Source: JAUILA01 sp050289805 (GTDB lineage: Bacteria; Bacteroidota; Bacteroidia; Cytophagales; Cyclobacteriaceae). Taken from it: a stretch of DNA of 64,000 bases. A program made the position numbers and the translations under genes. Where the stretch lies: positions 36,968-100,967 of the forward strand of contig JBNKGL010000015.1 of assembly GCA_050289805.1 (NCBI GenBank), read 5' to 3'. This document shows, piece after piece, positions 25,405 through 34,057 of the stretch (positions are counted from its first letter, which is position 1; each line of letters starts with the position of its first letter). The notes below the pieces were generated by a model that worked only from the letters and a program-made list of their open reading frames with translations, was not told where the DNA came from and ran no database searches.

Positions 25405-27117
25405 TTATAAAGATCCTGCCTTGATTTGCTTATCAGCATAATCAACGGCACGGGCCGTCAATGCCATATAGGTAATACTGGGGTTCTGTGTGCCGGAACT
25501 TGTCATGCACGATCCATCTGTAATGAAAACATTCGGCACCTCATGCATCTGGTTCCATTTATTCAGCACGCTCGTTTTCGGATCCCTTCCCATGCGCGCC
25601 GTTCCCATTTCATGGATACACGCGCCCGGAGCAGTTTCCTGGTTCCACGAGGTAATATCCTTACAACCTGCGGCCTCCAGCATTTCCTCTGCGCACGTCA
25701 CGCCATCCACCCGGAGTTTTGCCTCATTTTCCCGAAGCTTCGCGTCAAACACGATGGTAGGCATACCATGCTTGTCGGTTTTCTCAAAATTCAGAACCAT
25801 TTTATTATCATGATACGGAAGCATTTCACCAAAGCATGTCATTCCGATGCCATACTCTCCCGGGGTGAATATCAATTCCTTCAGATCCGCGCCAAGTACC
25901 CCCGCAGGTGCATTCGTGCCTCTGGAGGCTTGCCCCTGGTAGCCAAATCCTCGGATATAATCTGTACGACGGGTTTCCTCGTCGATATTTCTGAACCTGG
26001 GAATATAGAACCCACCGGGTCTGCGGCCTTTGTAGTAGGTATCTTCCATGCCGGGCAACGTTCCCCTCGCACCCATACCATAATGATGATCCATCATGTT
26101 ATGGCCAAGCTCACCGCTTGAATTTCCAAGTCCGTCCGGGAAAGTTTCCGAGCGGCTGTTCAGCAGGATCGCCGTAGATCCAATGGTACTGGCATTACAG
26201 AAGATGATCCGCGCAAAGAATTCAGATTCCTCACCTGTATTTGCATCCTTGATCCGAACACTGTCTGCTTTCCCGGTCTGCGTATTGAAAACAATTTCCG
26301 TTACAATGCTATCGGCCTGGATGGTGAGGTTTCCCGTTTCGGCTGCTACAGCAAGAGTTCCCGACAGGCTGCTGAAATATGCGCCATACGGACAGCCACG
26401 CCAGCAGCGGTCCCTGCTGAGGCACTGACTGCGTAGTCCCTTATGATTCTCCGGGTTATATTCTGATAAGTTGGCTACACGACCGGGAGTGACAACCCTG
26501 TGTGGATACACTTTTCCTACTGCTTCACGGAAATGCTGTTCGGCGCAATTCAGTGGAAAAGGCTTCAGAAACTGACCGTCGGGCACCTGTTTAAGGCCTT
26601 CCTTTTGTCCGCTTACACCCACAAATTTCTCAACATAGTCATACCACGGCTCAATGTCCTTGTAACGTATGGGCCAGTCAACGGCAATGCCATCCTTCAG
26701 ATTCGCTTCAAAATCGATATCGCTCCATCGGTAACAATGCCTGCCCCACATGATGGATCGTCCGCCTACATGATGACCACGGATCCAGTCGAAGCGCTCC
26801 ACCTCATCATAGGGGTACTCGTCATCCTTATTGATCCAGTGCTTATTATCCTGGTTCACCCACCAGCTAAGCCGGCTTTGCTTGTAGTAGTGCAGGGCCT
26901 TTTCTTCGGCTGAAACCATATTTCGGTTCTCAAGATCCCAGGTATCCATATTTGCCGTAGGATATTCTCCATGTTTTACCATGCGGCCACGTTCCAGCAC
27001 CAGTGTCTTATATCCCTTTAGACATAATTCCATCGCAGCATATCCACCGCTGATTCCCGACCCGATGACGATCGCATCATAGGTCACTTCATTCTTTCCG
27101 TTAATATTCAGATTCAT
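25405..27117 (-). CDS. GMC-family oxidoreductase (flavoprotein)
   Basis: 570 residues. FAD-binding Rossmann motif AIVIGSGISGGYAA near residues 16-29, followed by LVLERG. C-terminal catalytic region includes ACIHEMGTARMG and the end motif GSCMTSSGTQNPSITYMALTARA, typical of bacterial gluconate/2-keto-gluconate-dehydrogenase-type GMC enzymes. No signal peptide; it can leave the cell with the Tat-signalled small subunit encoded upstream (the known 'hitch-hiker' mode of this family; inference). Oxidises a sugar, polyol or other alcohol. Overlaps the small-subunit gene by 4 bp. Confidence 0.92.
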   Translation of the reverse strand: MNLNINGKNEVTYDAIVIGSGISGGYAAMELCLKGYKTLVLERGRMVKHGEYPTANMDTWDLENRNMVSAEEKALHYYKQSRLSWWVNQDNKHWINKDDEYPYDEVERFDWIRGHHVGGRSIMWGRHCYRWSDIDFEANLKDGIAVDWPIRYKDIEPWYDYVEKFVGVSGQKEGLKQVPDGQFLKPFPLNCAEQHFREAVGKVYPHRVVTPGRVANLSEYNPENHKGLRSQCLSRDRCWRGCPYGAYFSSLSGTLAVAAETGNLTIQADSIVTEIVFNTQTGKADSVRIKDANTGEESEFFARIIFCNASTIGSTAILLNSRSETFPDGLGNSSGELGHNMMDHHYGMGARGTLPGMEDTYYKGRRPGGFYIPRFRNIDEETRRTDYIRGFGYQGQASRGTNAPAGVLGADLKELIFTPGEYGIGMTCFGEMLPYHDNKMVLNFEKTDKHGMPTIVFDAKLRENEAKLRVDGVTCAEEMLEAAGCKDITSWNQETAPGACIHEMGTARMGRDPKTSVLNKWNQMHEVPNVFITDGSCMTSSGTQNPSITYMALTARAVDYADKQIKAGSL

Positions 27118-27680
27118 ATGGCCCAGGCTTTACCACCTGCTTCTTCGAGCGTAATACACGGCTGGTATTCTCCCGGTACAGGTAAATAGTTTAATTGATT
27201 TTCCGCGATCGCTTCCGATGAAAGATAGAAAGCGATGATTTGTTGTTTGAGGTGCATGTAGGCGCGGTCAACCCCTTCGGGTGTTTCCAGGTTGCCCATT
27301 TCAAAGTCCCTCAGAAAAGTGAGCTTCTCCTCCGCACTTTTTTTCATGTATCCGGAATCTTCCATAAACGCGGCGAGGGATACCATGCCGGCCTTATACA
27401 AATCCTGGTCGGCCGTTTCATAAACATTCGCAACAATGGAATCGATCGTTTCAGGCACACCCACATCTGAGGCGCCGGGGGAATCGGTCCGCGGAAGAAT
27501 AACATCCGCCATATCCGTTACCAGTTTAAATTGATCTGCCGTAAATACTTCCGGCTGATAATCAAGGGCATTCTCCACAGGTTTGCGACCGCATCCCGCC
27601 AGGATCGAGCTCGCGAGGGGTGCAAAAACCGCCGTCCCCGAAGCCAGTGCAGTATACTTTAATAATTCACGTCTTTTCAT
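27114..27680 (-). CDS. Gluconate 2-dehydrogenase subunit 3-like protein
   Basis: 188 residues from ATG at 27680 (a TTG at 27689 is in frame). Signal: MKRRELLKYTALASG with twin Arg, then a lipobox-like LAGCG (Cys near 30), so Tat export and lipid attachment are both possible. The mature part has ILPRTDSPGASDVGVPETIDSIV, the family's best-known motif. Partner of the GMC dehydrogenase downstream (ATGA overlap), with which it forms the periplasmic dehydrogenase. Confidence 0.9.
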   Translation of the reverse strand: MKRRELLKYTALASGTAVFAPLASSILAGCGRKPVENALDYQPEVFTADQFKLVTDMADVILPRTDSPGASDVGVPETIDSIVANVYETADQDLYKAGMVSLAAFMEDSGYMKKSAEEKLTFLRDFEMGNLETPEGVDRAYMHLKQQIIAFYLSSEAIAENQLNYLPVPGEYQPCITLEEAGGKAWAI

Positions 27681-27754
27681 AAGCGACAATAAGTTAGTGA
27701 TTCTGGCCGCGATGCAAAAGAATTTCAGATTGAAACTACAAAATAGTATATTCG

Positions 27755-27786
27755 ATCAGGTAGTCACCTCATTTGATTCACCTGAT
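27755..27786. promoter_or_regulatory. Inverted repeat ATCAGGT-N18-ACCTGAT, candidate operator
   Basis: Perfect 7-bp arms (27755-27761, 27780-27786) lie in the divergent space between the GMC operon (start 27680) and the small ORF at 27857. An inner ACCT (27766-27769) can pair with the left arm instead. It could be a regulator site for either side. Confidence 0.4.
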
Positions 27787-27856
27787 AACATAAAACCATT
27801 CGCATCTCTGAAGGCGTAAACAATCTGAAGTATCAGTTCATTACAAAGTCTGTGGA

Positions 27857-28060
27857 ATGAAAAAAATGAAATACAAAGTGCATCGAATAGACGTGAAAAG
27901 CGAAAATATGCAGGAAAGACTGGAGACGTATTTAAATATGATGGATGGTGAAGTAATTTCAATAATTCCAAACGTTCGTCCCACCTTTCAATTTATGGGG
28001 GCAACCGCAAAAATTGATTTCATTCTCGTAGTGGAAAAGCTACAAATGGATGGAGCTTAA
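27857..28060 (+). CDS. Small conserved-looking hypothetical protein (DUF4177-like)
   Basis: 67 residues from ATG at 27857; a second ATG at 27866 would give MKYKVHRIDVKSEN, which looks like the natural start. The sequence has an even beta-alpha-beta pattern with EERL-type helix (MQERLETYLNMMDGE) and a clear motif SIIPNVRPTFQFMGATAKIDF, which is reminiscent of small DUF4177 proteins. The ORF has good composition and is not the shadow of another gene. Function unknown. Confidence 0.7.
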   Translation: MKKMKYKVHRIDVKSENMQERLETYLNMMDGEVISIIPNVRPTFQFMGATAKIDFILVVEKLQMDGA

Positions 28061-28195
28061 TCCGTAATAAAAAACCTTGTGGTTCCCAAAAAAGAAAATA
28101 ATTTCTTCGCAGATAAACGGTTGCAGATTGTAAAAAGACTGTTTAAAACAACGTGATATACGAATTAAAATAAGATGAGGAGGCTCAACGCCTGA

Positions 28196-28837
28196 TTATT
28201 TCACCCTGCTTTTGAGGAATTTAATCTGCCCGCCATGGTTGGATTCATGCTCACAAACATGAAACCACTTCCAGTAGGTATTAACGCTTCGCTCGGCATT
28301 GGACCATTCCGGATCAACAGCCATAAGCCATTCATCGTCTTTTGTTTTCAATACTTCCAGGGTCTTGGAACGGACTTCTGTTAAGATCGAAACATAATAA
28401 TCGAGATCATGTCCCTTGATTTCTTTGCGGCCGAGATCTCCCAGTGACATCGGCGCTTCCCACATTTTTTTCTCCTCATCATTAAATTCCTGCCTGCCCT
28501 CAAACGTATTGATCTGGTAGAACTTTTCCGTTGCCGCCAGATGCAGCAGCATAGCGCCGATCGTGTTGGCATCCTTATCGAAAAGATAATCCAGCTGCTT
28601 CTGTGAAAGTCCGCCCGAATAATTTAATACTGCTGCTCTCATATAGTTGAGCATGGAAACCAGTGTGCCAATTTGGGGTGAGTAACCTTCCCGCGGTCCG
28701 ATCACCATTATGGTATCGGGAGCCATGACCATCGGTGCTGTTGCGCCGAATGAAGTCATTGGAAGAACTGCTCCGGCAGTCATGGCCGCAGCTGATTTGA
28801 GGAAATTTCGTCGGGCGATTTTTGTTAAGTGATCCAT
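28196..28837 (-). CDS. Tat-exported DinB-family protein
   Basis: 213 residues. The N-terminus IARRNFLKSAAAMTAGAVLP is a Tat signal. The mature domain is a DinB four-helix bundle: HLAATEKFYQI near residue 90 carries one metal-binding His, and HVCEHESNHGGQIKFLK at the C-terminus carries the second and third. DinB proteins of other lineages are metal-dependent thiol transferases; an exported one is uncommon and its substrate is unknown. Confidence 0.88.
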   Translation of the reverse strand: MDHLTKIARRNFLKSAAAMTAGAVLPMTSFGATAPMVMAPDTIMVIGPREGYSPQIGTLVSMLNYMRAAVLNYSGGLSQKQLDYLFDKDANTIGAMLLHLAATEKFYQINTFEGRQEFNDEEKKMWEAPMSLGDLGRKEIKGHDLDYYVSILTEVRSKTLEVLKTKDDEWLMAVDPEWSNAERSVNTYWKWFHVCEHESNHGGQIKFLKSRVK

Positions 28838-28951
28838 CGTATTATGTTTTTATAAGATTTTCAATATACAGATTTTTTTATGGTCTGGAATCATCCCCTT
28901 GTTCTGAAAAATAAAAAATGGTATGTTCAGAGAATCAACGATTTCCGTTTT

Positions 28952-30256
28952 ATGAAGCACAGATCATTCCTACTTACACTGCTATTTCTTACAGGGATAA
29001 CAACGACGGCCTATTGCCAGATCCCGGAGTTGCGCGCAGATCCCGAACGGATGCAGTCTCGCATTGAAGCACTTTCAAAATTCGGAGCAAACCCCCAGGG
29101 CGGTGTGAGCCGGGTGGGATTTAGTCAGGCCGATATCGAAGGGCGGGAATACATTATGGGTCTGATGCGAGCTGCCGGACTCGAGGTGCGCATTGATGCA
29201 GGGGGAAATATTATTGGACGGCGTAATGGCCGGAACAACGATCTGCCTGTTATCCTCTTTGGTTCCCACATTGATTCGGTCCCGGAAGGAGGAAACTATG
29301 ACGGGGATGTAGGCGTTATCGGCGCACTGGAATGTATCGAGTTGCTGAACGCCCATGATATCATTACCAAACATCCACTCGAAGTGGTTGTATTTTGTGA
29401 AGAAGAAGGGGGACTTACGGGTTCGCAGGCTATGTCTGGCGGACTTGAGCCGGATGATCTTGAAAGAATGACCACGAGTGGCAAGACTGTGCGCCAGGGC
29501 ATCAATGATATTGGGGGTAATGCAGAAAATATAAAGGCTGCGGAGAGGTCTCCCGAAGAATTGTTGGTTTACCTCGAACTTCATATTGAACAGGGCGGCG
29601 TCCTTGATAATAAAAACCTTGATATAGGCATCGTTCAGGGAATCGTAGGCATTGAACAGTGGCAGGTAACCTTCACCGGAAAAGCCAATCATGCCGGCAC
29701 CACCCCCATGGATATGCGCCAGGATGCGCTGATCGCCGCATCAAAATTTGTATTGGCAGTCAACAGGATCGTTACCAGTGTGCCTGGAACGCAGGTCGGC
29801 ACCGTGGGAATCATCAATGCCGAACCCGGCGCTCCCAATGTCATCCCGGGAAAAGTAACAGCAACCCTCGAAATGCGGGAATTGTCACGTGATAAAATGC
29901 TGAGGCTTCATGAACAAATTGTGGAAGAGACAAAAAAACTTGCCGCTGAAAATTCAGTTTCCGTGGAGTTCAGATCGCAAAACCTGGATATTTATCCGGC
30001 CCTCGCAGACAAAGGTATCATGAAATTGATCGAAAACGCTGCTTCAGAGTTGGGTTATTCAAGTCAGGAAATGCCGAGCTTCGCAGGACATGATGCCCAG
30101 GACCTTGCAAAGATCACCCGGATGGCGATGATATTTGTGCCCAGCAAGGATGGCATCAGTCATTCCCCAAAAGAATATACTGCGCCGCAGGATATGGCCA
30201 ATGGCGCGAGTGTTTTACTTCGTACGATACTTAAGATCGATGCCGCTGATCAATAA
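28952..30256 (+). CDS. Exported M20-type amidase (N-carbamoyl-amino-acid hydrolase / hydantoinase family)
   Basis: 434 residues from ATG at 28952, where a signal peptide (MKHRSFLLTLLFLTGITTTAYCQ) starts; 24 in-frame codons upstream lack signal character. Zinc ligands and bridge: His and Asp of GSHIDSVPEGGNYDGDVGV, Glu pair of FCEEEGG, His of ELHIEQGGVLD and His of SFAGHDAQDLA. Typical of HyuC/AmaB-type enzymes that cut N-carbamoyl amino acids, allantoate or ureido acids. Export makes a peptide or ureide scavenging role likely. The following serine hydrolase starts 94 bp downstream. Confidence 0.91.
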   Translation: MKHRSFLLTLLFLTGITTTAYCQIPELRADPERMQSRIEALSKFGANPQGGVSRVGFSQADIEGREYIMGLMRAAGLEVRIDAGGNIIGRRNGRNNDLPVILFGSHIDSVPEGGNYDGDVGVIGALECIELLNAHDIITKHPLEVVVFCEEEGGLTGSQAMSGGLEPDDLERMTTSGKTVRQGINDIGGNAENIKAAERSPEELLVYLELHIEQGGVLDNKNLDIGIVQGIVGIEQWQVTFTGKANHAGTTPMDMRQDALIAASKFVLAVNRIVTSVPGTQVGTVGIINAEPGAPNVIPGKVTATLEMRELSRDKMLRLHEQIVEETKKLAAENSVSVEFRSQNLDIYPALADKGIMKLIENAASELGYSSQEMPSFAGHDAQDLAKITRMAMIFVPSKDGISHSPKEYTAPQDMANGASVLLRTILKIDAADQ

Positions 30257-30350
30257 CACTGCTTTAACCGAACTTTCATCCGATTATCAGCAATCGGTTG
30301 AATGTACTGACCAGAATTCGTATTATAATTTCCAAACCAATCCAAACCCA

Positions 30351-31982
30351 ATGAGAATTATTACTTCCACCTTCGTATTCCTTATACTCACCACTTCCCT
30401 CCTTTTTGCACAGAAACTCGACAAGGAGGCCGATGCGCTGATCACCGAAATGTACCCGGCCGGAGAACCCGGGGCAGCAGTACTTATTGCCAAAGGTGAT
30501 GAAATCCTGTATCAGAAAGGATTTGGAATGGCGAACCTGGAACTGGATGTTCCGATTGGCCCGGAAATGGTTATGGAAATCGGGTCCATCACCAAGCAAT
30601 TCACGGCGGTTTCTATTCTGATGCTCTTGGAAGAAGGAAAGCTCAGCCTGGACGACGACATCACAAAATTCATCGAAGACTATCCTACTCACGGGCACCA
30701 CATCAGCATTCATCATCTGCTAACCCATACATCCGGAATAAAAAGCTATACGTCCATGGCGGAATGGCAACCCGAATGGCGCAAGGACTTTACCCCCACC
30801 GAACTGATTGACTTTTTCAAAAATCAACCAATGGATTTCGCACCCGGGGAAGAATGGAGCTATAATAATTCAGCATATTTCATTCTTGGGTATATCATTG
30901 AGCAGGCATCCGGTGAGACGTATGAGGATTTTATTGAAAAAAGAATCTTCGAACCACTGGGTATGACCAACTCCTATTACGGCAGCACCTCCAAGATCAT
31001 TGAAAACAGGGCATATGGTTATCAAACCAATGAAAACGGGTATATCAACGCAGAATTCCTGAGTCTGACGCAGCCCTATGCCGCAGGATCCCTGATGTCA
31101 ACGGTGGGTGACCTGTACAAATGGAACAGTGCCGTAAATGATGGAAAACTGGTAAAGAAGGAAACACTTGATCTTGCATTCACCAACTACAAACTTAATA
31201 ATGGAGACCCTATCAATTATGGTTATGGCTGGGCCTTCAACGATATCAACGGCAGCAAGACCATCGAGCATTCCGGCGGCATCTTTGGCTATGTAAGTAA
31301 TGGCATTTACCTCCCCGAAGAGGATGTTTATGTGGCCATTTTAACAAATTGCAACTGTAAGGATCCTGGTACACTCTCAACAAAGCTGGCCGCTATGGCT
31401 ATTGGAAAGCCCTTTCCTGATATGGATGATGTCGTGAAAGTTAAGCCGGCAGACCTCGAAAAATACCTGGGTGTCTATGAATTTGAAGACGGTGCACTGC
31501 GTGAATTTACTCTGGAAGATGGCCAGCTGTACAGTCAGCGGGAAAACAGCAACAAGTTCAAAGTCTTCCCTTTTGAAAAGAACAAATTCTTCTACGAAGG
31601 CACGTTCTCTCAAATAGAATTCAGTGATGATGGAAACACGGCGACCTTCATGAACCGGGCAAATAAGTTTACCGGTAAGAAGACAGATAAAGAGCTGCCA
31701 ACAAATGTGGAAATTTCGCTGGATGAAGAAATCCTGAAACGCTACGCAGGAACCTATAATCTCGCTCCGAATTTTGATATCGTTATGACCGTTGAAGATG
31801 GAAAACTAATGACGCAGGCGACAGGTCAGGGCAAATTCGAGCTGTTTGCCAAATCTGAAACCCGTTTCTTCCTGAAGGTGGTTGCCGCCGAGGTTGAATT
31901 TATCGAGGGCGCAGATGGAAAATATGATTCGATGATATTATATCAGAACGGTCAGGAAGTTAAAGGAACGAGAAAGGATTAA
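30351..31982 (+). CDS. Exported serine hydrolase, beta-lactamase / penicillin-binding-protein fold
   Basis: 543 residues from ATG at 30351 (signal MRIITSTFVFLILTTSLLFAQ); earlier in-frame ATGs overlap the amidase gene. Class C beta-lactamase-type active site: SITKQF (SxxK, nucleophile Ser), YNNSAY (YxN) and HSGGIFGY (HxG). After the catalytic domain (to about 340) come two similar beta-rich copies, PADLEKYLGVYEFEDGALREF and EEILKRYAGTYNLAPNFDIVM, each a lipocalin-like C-terminal module. Likely a D-amino peptidase, esterase or amidase. A terminator hairpin follows. Confidence 0.9.
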   Translation: MRIITSTFVFLILTTSLLFAQKLDKEADALITEMYPAGEPGAAVLIAKGDEILYQKGFGMANLELDVPIGPEMVMEIGSITKQFTAVSILMLLEEGKLSLDDDITKFIEDYPTHGHHISIHHLLTHTSGIKSYTSMAEWQPEWRKDFTPTELIDFFKNQPMDFAPGEEWSYNNSAYFILGYIIEQASGETYEDFIEKRIFEPLGMTNSYYGSTSKIIENRAYGYQTNENGYINAEFLSLTQPYAAGSLMSTVGDLYKWNSAVNDGKLVKKETLDLAFTNYKLNNGDPINYGYGWAFNDINGSKTIEHSGGIFGYVSNGIYLPEEDVYVAILTNCNCKDPGTLSTKLAAMAIGKPFPDMDDVVKVKPADLEKYLGVYEFEDGALREFTLEDGQLYSQRENSNKFKVFPFEKNKFFYEGTFSQIEFSDDGNTATFMNRANKFTGKKTDKELPTNVEISLDEEILKRYAGTYNLAPNFDIVMTVEDGKLMTQATGQGKFELFAKSETRFFLKVVAAEVEFIEGADGKYDSMILYQNGQEVKGTRKD

Positions 31983-31989
31983 TTTATTT

Positions 31990-32036
31990 CCTCCGAAAAT
32001 CGGTACATATGACAATTCTCATTTTTCGGAGGTTTG
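31990..32036 (+). terminator. Terminator after the serine hydrolase
   Basis: CCTCCGAAAAT (31990-32000) pairs with ATTTTTCGGAGG (32021-32032) in a 10-11 bp stem with a 20-nt loop, followed by TTTG and a T-rich stretch. It starts 8 bp after the stop. Confidence 0.75.
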
Positions 32037-32057
32037 ATTTATTCTATTTTGCTCTTC

Positions 32058-32594
32058 ATGACAATACTCAAATCTACTGTTCCCGAAGACGAAACATTTC
32101 ATGTGCGGCCAAGGTTTCGAATGGAGTTGGAGATACCGGTTTCAGAACTTGAAGAACGCCTCAAAAATGCACTTCAGGATGAGAGCGCACCTGTGAGAGG
32201 ACGGGTCATTAAAGGTCATGCCACATTGTATCTGCCCATTGCGGAACAGCATTACTGGTCACCTCAATTGGGAATTTCGTTTGAGGAAAATAATAAAAGC
32301 ACCATCCTGCGCGGATTATATGGCCCGAGACCCCAGGTATGGACCATGTTTGTGCTTTTCTATTCAGTAATAGGATTTGCAGCAATGGTCCTTTCAATAT
32401 TCGGATTATCGTACTGGTCACTGGGAAAACCAGTAACGTTCATGTGGTGGGTTCCGGTACTTGGTGCCCTTTTTCTATCTCTTTACCTGGTCGCCTATTA
32501 TGGCCAGCGATTAGGCAAGGAGCAGATAAAAATTCTGGACAGATTTCTGAAGCAGGTGATCGGCACAACCATTCAACCGACTCACCTGCCCTGA
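32058..32594 (+). CDS. Hypothetical membrane protein with two C-terminal helices
   Basis: 178 residues from ATG at 32058; a TTG at 32034 is in frame but lies within the terminator. About 85 soluble residues (EIPVSELEERLKNALQ) precede two hydrophobic segments (roughly 95-118 and 129-150), ending in a short charged tail. I do not recognise a family. The gene is alone between the serine hydrolase and the GyrI-like gene. Confidence 0.78.
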   Translation: MTILKSTVPEDETFHVRPRFRMELEIPVSELEERLKNALQDESAPVRGRVIKGHATLYLPIAEQHYWSPQLGISFEENNKSTILRGLYGPRPQVWTMFVLFYSVIGFAAMVLSIFGLSYWSLGKPVTFMWWVPVLGALFLSLYLVAYYGQRLGKEQIKILDRFLKQVIGTTIQPTHLP

Positions 32595-32619
32595 CAAACA
32601 TCAATACTGCCTTTAACAA

Positions 32620-32648
32620 TTGACATGTTTTAAGTTTGCCCCTAACAT
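32620..32648 (+). promoter_or_regulatory. Candidate promoter before the GyrI/esterase/GH3 operon
   Basis: TAAGTTTG at 32631-32638 matches the Bacteroidota -7 consensus exactly. In the same place, TTGACA (32620-32625) and TAACAT (32643-32648), 17 bp apart, mimic an enteric sigma-70 promoter. Which one is real cannot be told; the ATG is 74 or 64 bp downstream. Confidence 0.4.
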
Positions 32649-32712
32649 GTAACTTTATATAGCAACACCTGTTGTTCGACTTCCAATCAGAAAAATTGTA
32701 CCTTCTGAAAAC

Positions 32713-33204
32713 ATGAATGAACCACGCATTAAACAATTTGAAGAAACCTATCTGATTGGGATGCGGAAACTGATGACGTTGGAAGAGAATACCACTTCCA
32801 AATTATGGCGTGCATTTATGCCGCGGCTGGGAGAAATAGATCATATCCATGGGGCGGGATTGTATTCGGTACAGATTTATCCGCCGGGATTTAGATTTCA
32901 GAGCAGGTCCGTTCCTTTCGAAAAATGGGCGGCAGTACCGGCGAAGGTGAGTGTCCCTCCTGATGGGCTGGAAACTTTGATCATTCCTTCGGGATTATAT
33001 GCGGTTTTCACCCACCATGGTCCGGTAAGTACATTTCACAAAACTATTGCGCATATATTCGGCAACTGGCTTCCAAATTCGCCTTATGAGATGGACCAGC
33101 GACCTCAGTTTGAAATTATGGCCCCGGATTATTTGGGGCCCGATCATCCGGATTCTGAAGAAGAAGTCTGGATACCTCTAAAACCTAAAAATCAATCCTT
33201 ATGA
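32713..33204 (+). CDS. GyrI-like (AraC effector-binding-domain) protein
   Basis: 163 residues. SHS2/GyrI-like small-molecule-binding fold: motif FEETYLIGMRKLMTL at the start, LYSVQIYPPGFR in the middle and SGLYAVFTHHGPVSTFHKTIAHIFGNWLPNSPYEMDQRPQFE at the end, which is the typical 'AV..H.G....W...' block. Such stand-alone domains bind or hydrolyse cyclic or hydrophobic small molecules. First of three overlapping genes with an esterase and a GH3 enzyme (ATGA at 33201-33204). Confidence 0.85.
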   Translation: MNEPRIKQFEETYLIGMRKLMTLEENTTSKLWRAFMPRLGEIDHIHGAGLYSVQIYPPGFRFQSRSVPFEKWAAVPAKVSVPPDGLETLIIPSGLYAVFTHHGPVSTFHKTIAHIFGNWLPNSPYEMDQRPQFEIMAPDYLGPDHPDSEEEVWIPLKPKNQSL

Positions 33205-34052
33205 AAAGAATAATCTGTCTCATCATCATTTTTTCGGGTGCATTCACAATTAGTGCGCAAACCGGAAAAGTTTTTGACAATCTGTCATTGCCCAGCAATA
33301 TCCTGGGAATGGAACGGAAATATGCAGTTTACCTGCCGCCTGACTATGATACGTCAGAACGAAGTTACCCTGTATTGTATCTTCTTCACGGCGGCGGTGA
33401 CGACCAGACCGGCTGGGTCCAGTTTGGCGAAGTTTTACGAATTGCCGACAAGGCGATCCTTGAAGGTTCTGCCACAGCCATGATTATCGTAATGCCAGAT
33501 GCGAATACAGGCCAGCGGGGTTATTTCAACAGTATCGACGGTAAATTCAATTATGAAGATTTCTTCTTTGAAGAACTTATGCCCTATGTAGAAGGAAAAT
33601 ACAGGATCAAGGGGGAAAAACGGTATCGCGCCGTGGCAGGCCTTTCCATGGGCGGCGGCGGCACGTTCATGTATGCCCTACATCACCCCGAACTCTTCTC
33701 GTCCGCTTGTCCGTTGAGCGCTTCCGTGGGGCCCCTTACGATGGAGCAATTGAAGCAGCGGATAAATGGTGATTTCGATGACAAGACAATGCAGGAGTAT
33801 TTCGATACGCACAATGCTATTTCCCTTATTAACAACGGCGATGCTGAAAAAATCAATTCTGTACGCTGGTTCATCGATTGCGGGGATGATGATTTTCTCT
33901 ATGAAGGAAACAGTCTCGTTCACATTGCCATGAAAAAGAAGGAAATCCGGCATGAATACCGGGTGCGCAACGGCGCCCATAACTGGACCTATTGGCGTGA
34001 ATCCTTACCGGTTGTTCTCGCATTTGTATCTGATGCCTTTCATCAATATTGA
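33201..34052 (+). CDS. Exported esterase family alpha/beta-hydrolase (feruloyl/acetyl-xylan-type)
   Basis: 283 residues with signal peptide (MKRIICLIIIFSGAFTISA). Esterase D / XynZ-like hydrolase: YPVLYLLHGGGDDQTGWVQFG gives the oxyanion region; GLSMGGGGTFMYAL holds the nucleophile Ser; Asp is in DCGDDDFLYEGN; His in RNGAHNWTYWRESL. Likely de-esterifies plant-type polysaccharide side chains (ferulate, acetate). Translationally coupled to the GyrI-like gene before and close to the GH3 gene after, so the three likely act on the same substrate. Confidence 0.9.
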   Translation: MKRIICLIIIFSGAFTISAQTGKVFDNLSLPSNILGMERKYAVYLPPDYDTSERSYPVLYLLHGGGDDQTGWVQFGEVLRIADKAILEGSATAMIIVMPDANTGQRGYFNSIDGKFNYEDFFFEELMPYVEGKYRIKGEKRYRAVAGLSMGGGGTFMYALHHPELFSSACPLSASVGPLTMEQLKQRINGDFDDKTMQEYFDTHNAISLINNGDAEKINSVRWFIDCGDDDFLYEGNSLVHIAMKKKEIRHEYRVRNGAHNWTYWRESLPVVLAFVSDAFHQY

Positions 34053-34057
34053 TCACT

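Noticed and set aside
29075..29692. Long minus-strand open frame opposite the M20 amidase
   Set aside because: Antisense to zinc-site motifs of the amidase and without domain signal or sensible start context.
32620..32648. Enteric-type TTGACA-N17-TAACAT promoter as proof of foreign DNA
   Set aside because: The same place has a native TAnnTTTG box and the genes around look native; a chance match in AT-rich DNA is likely.
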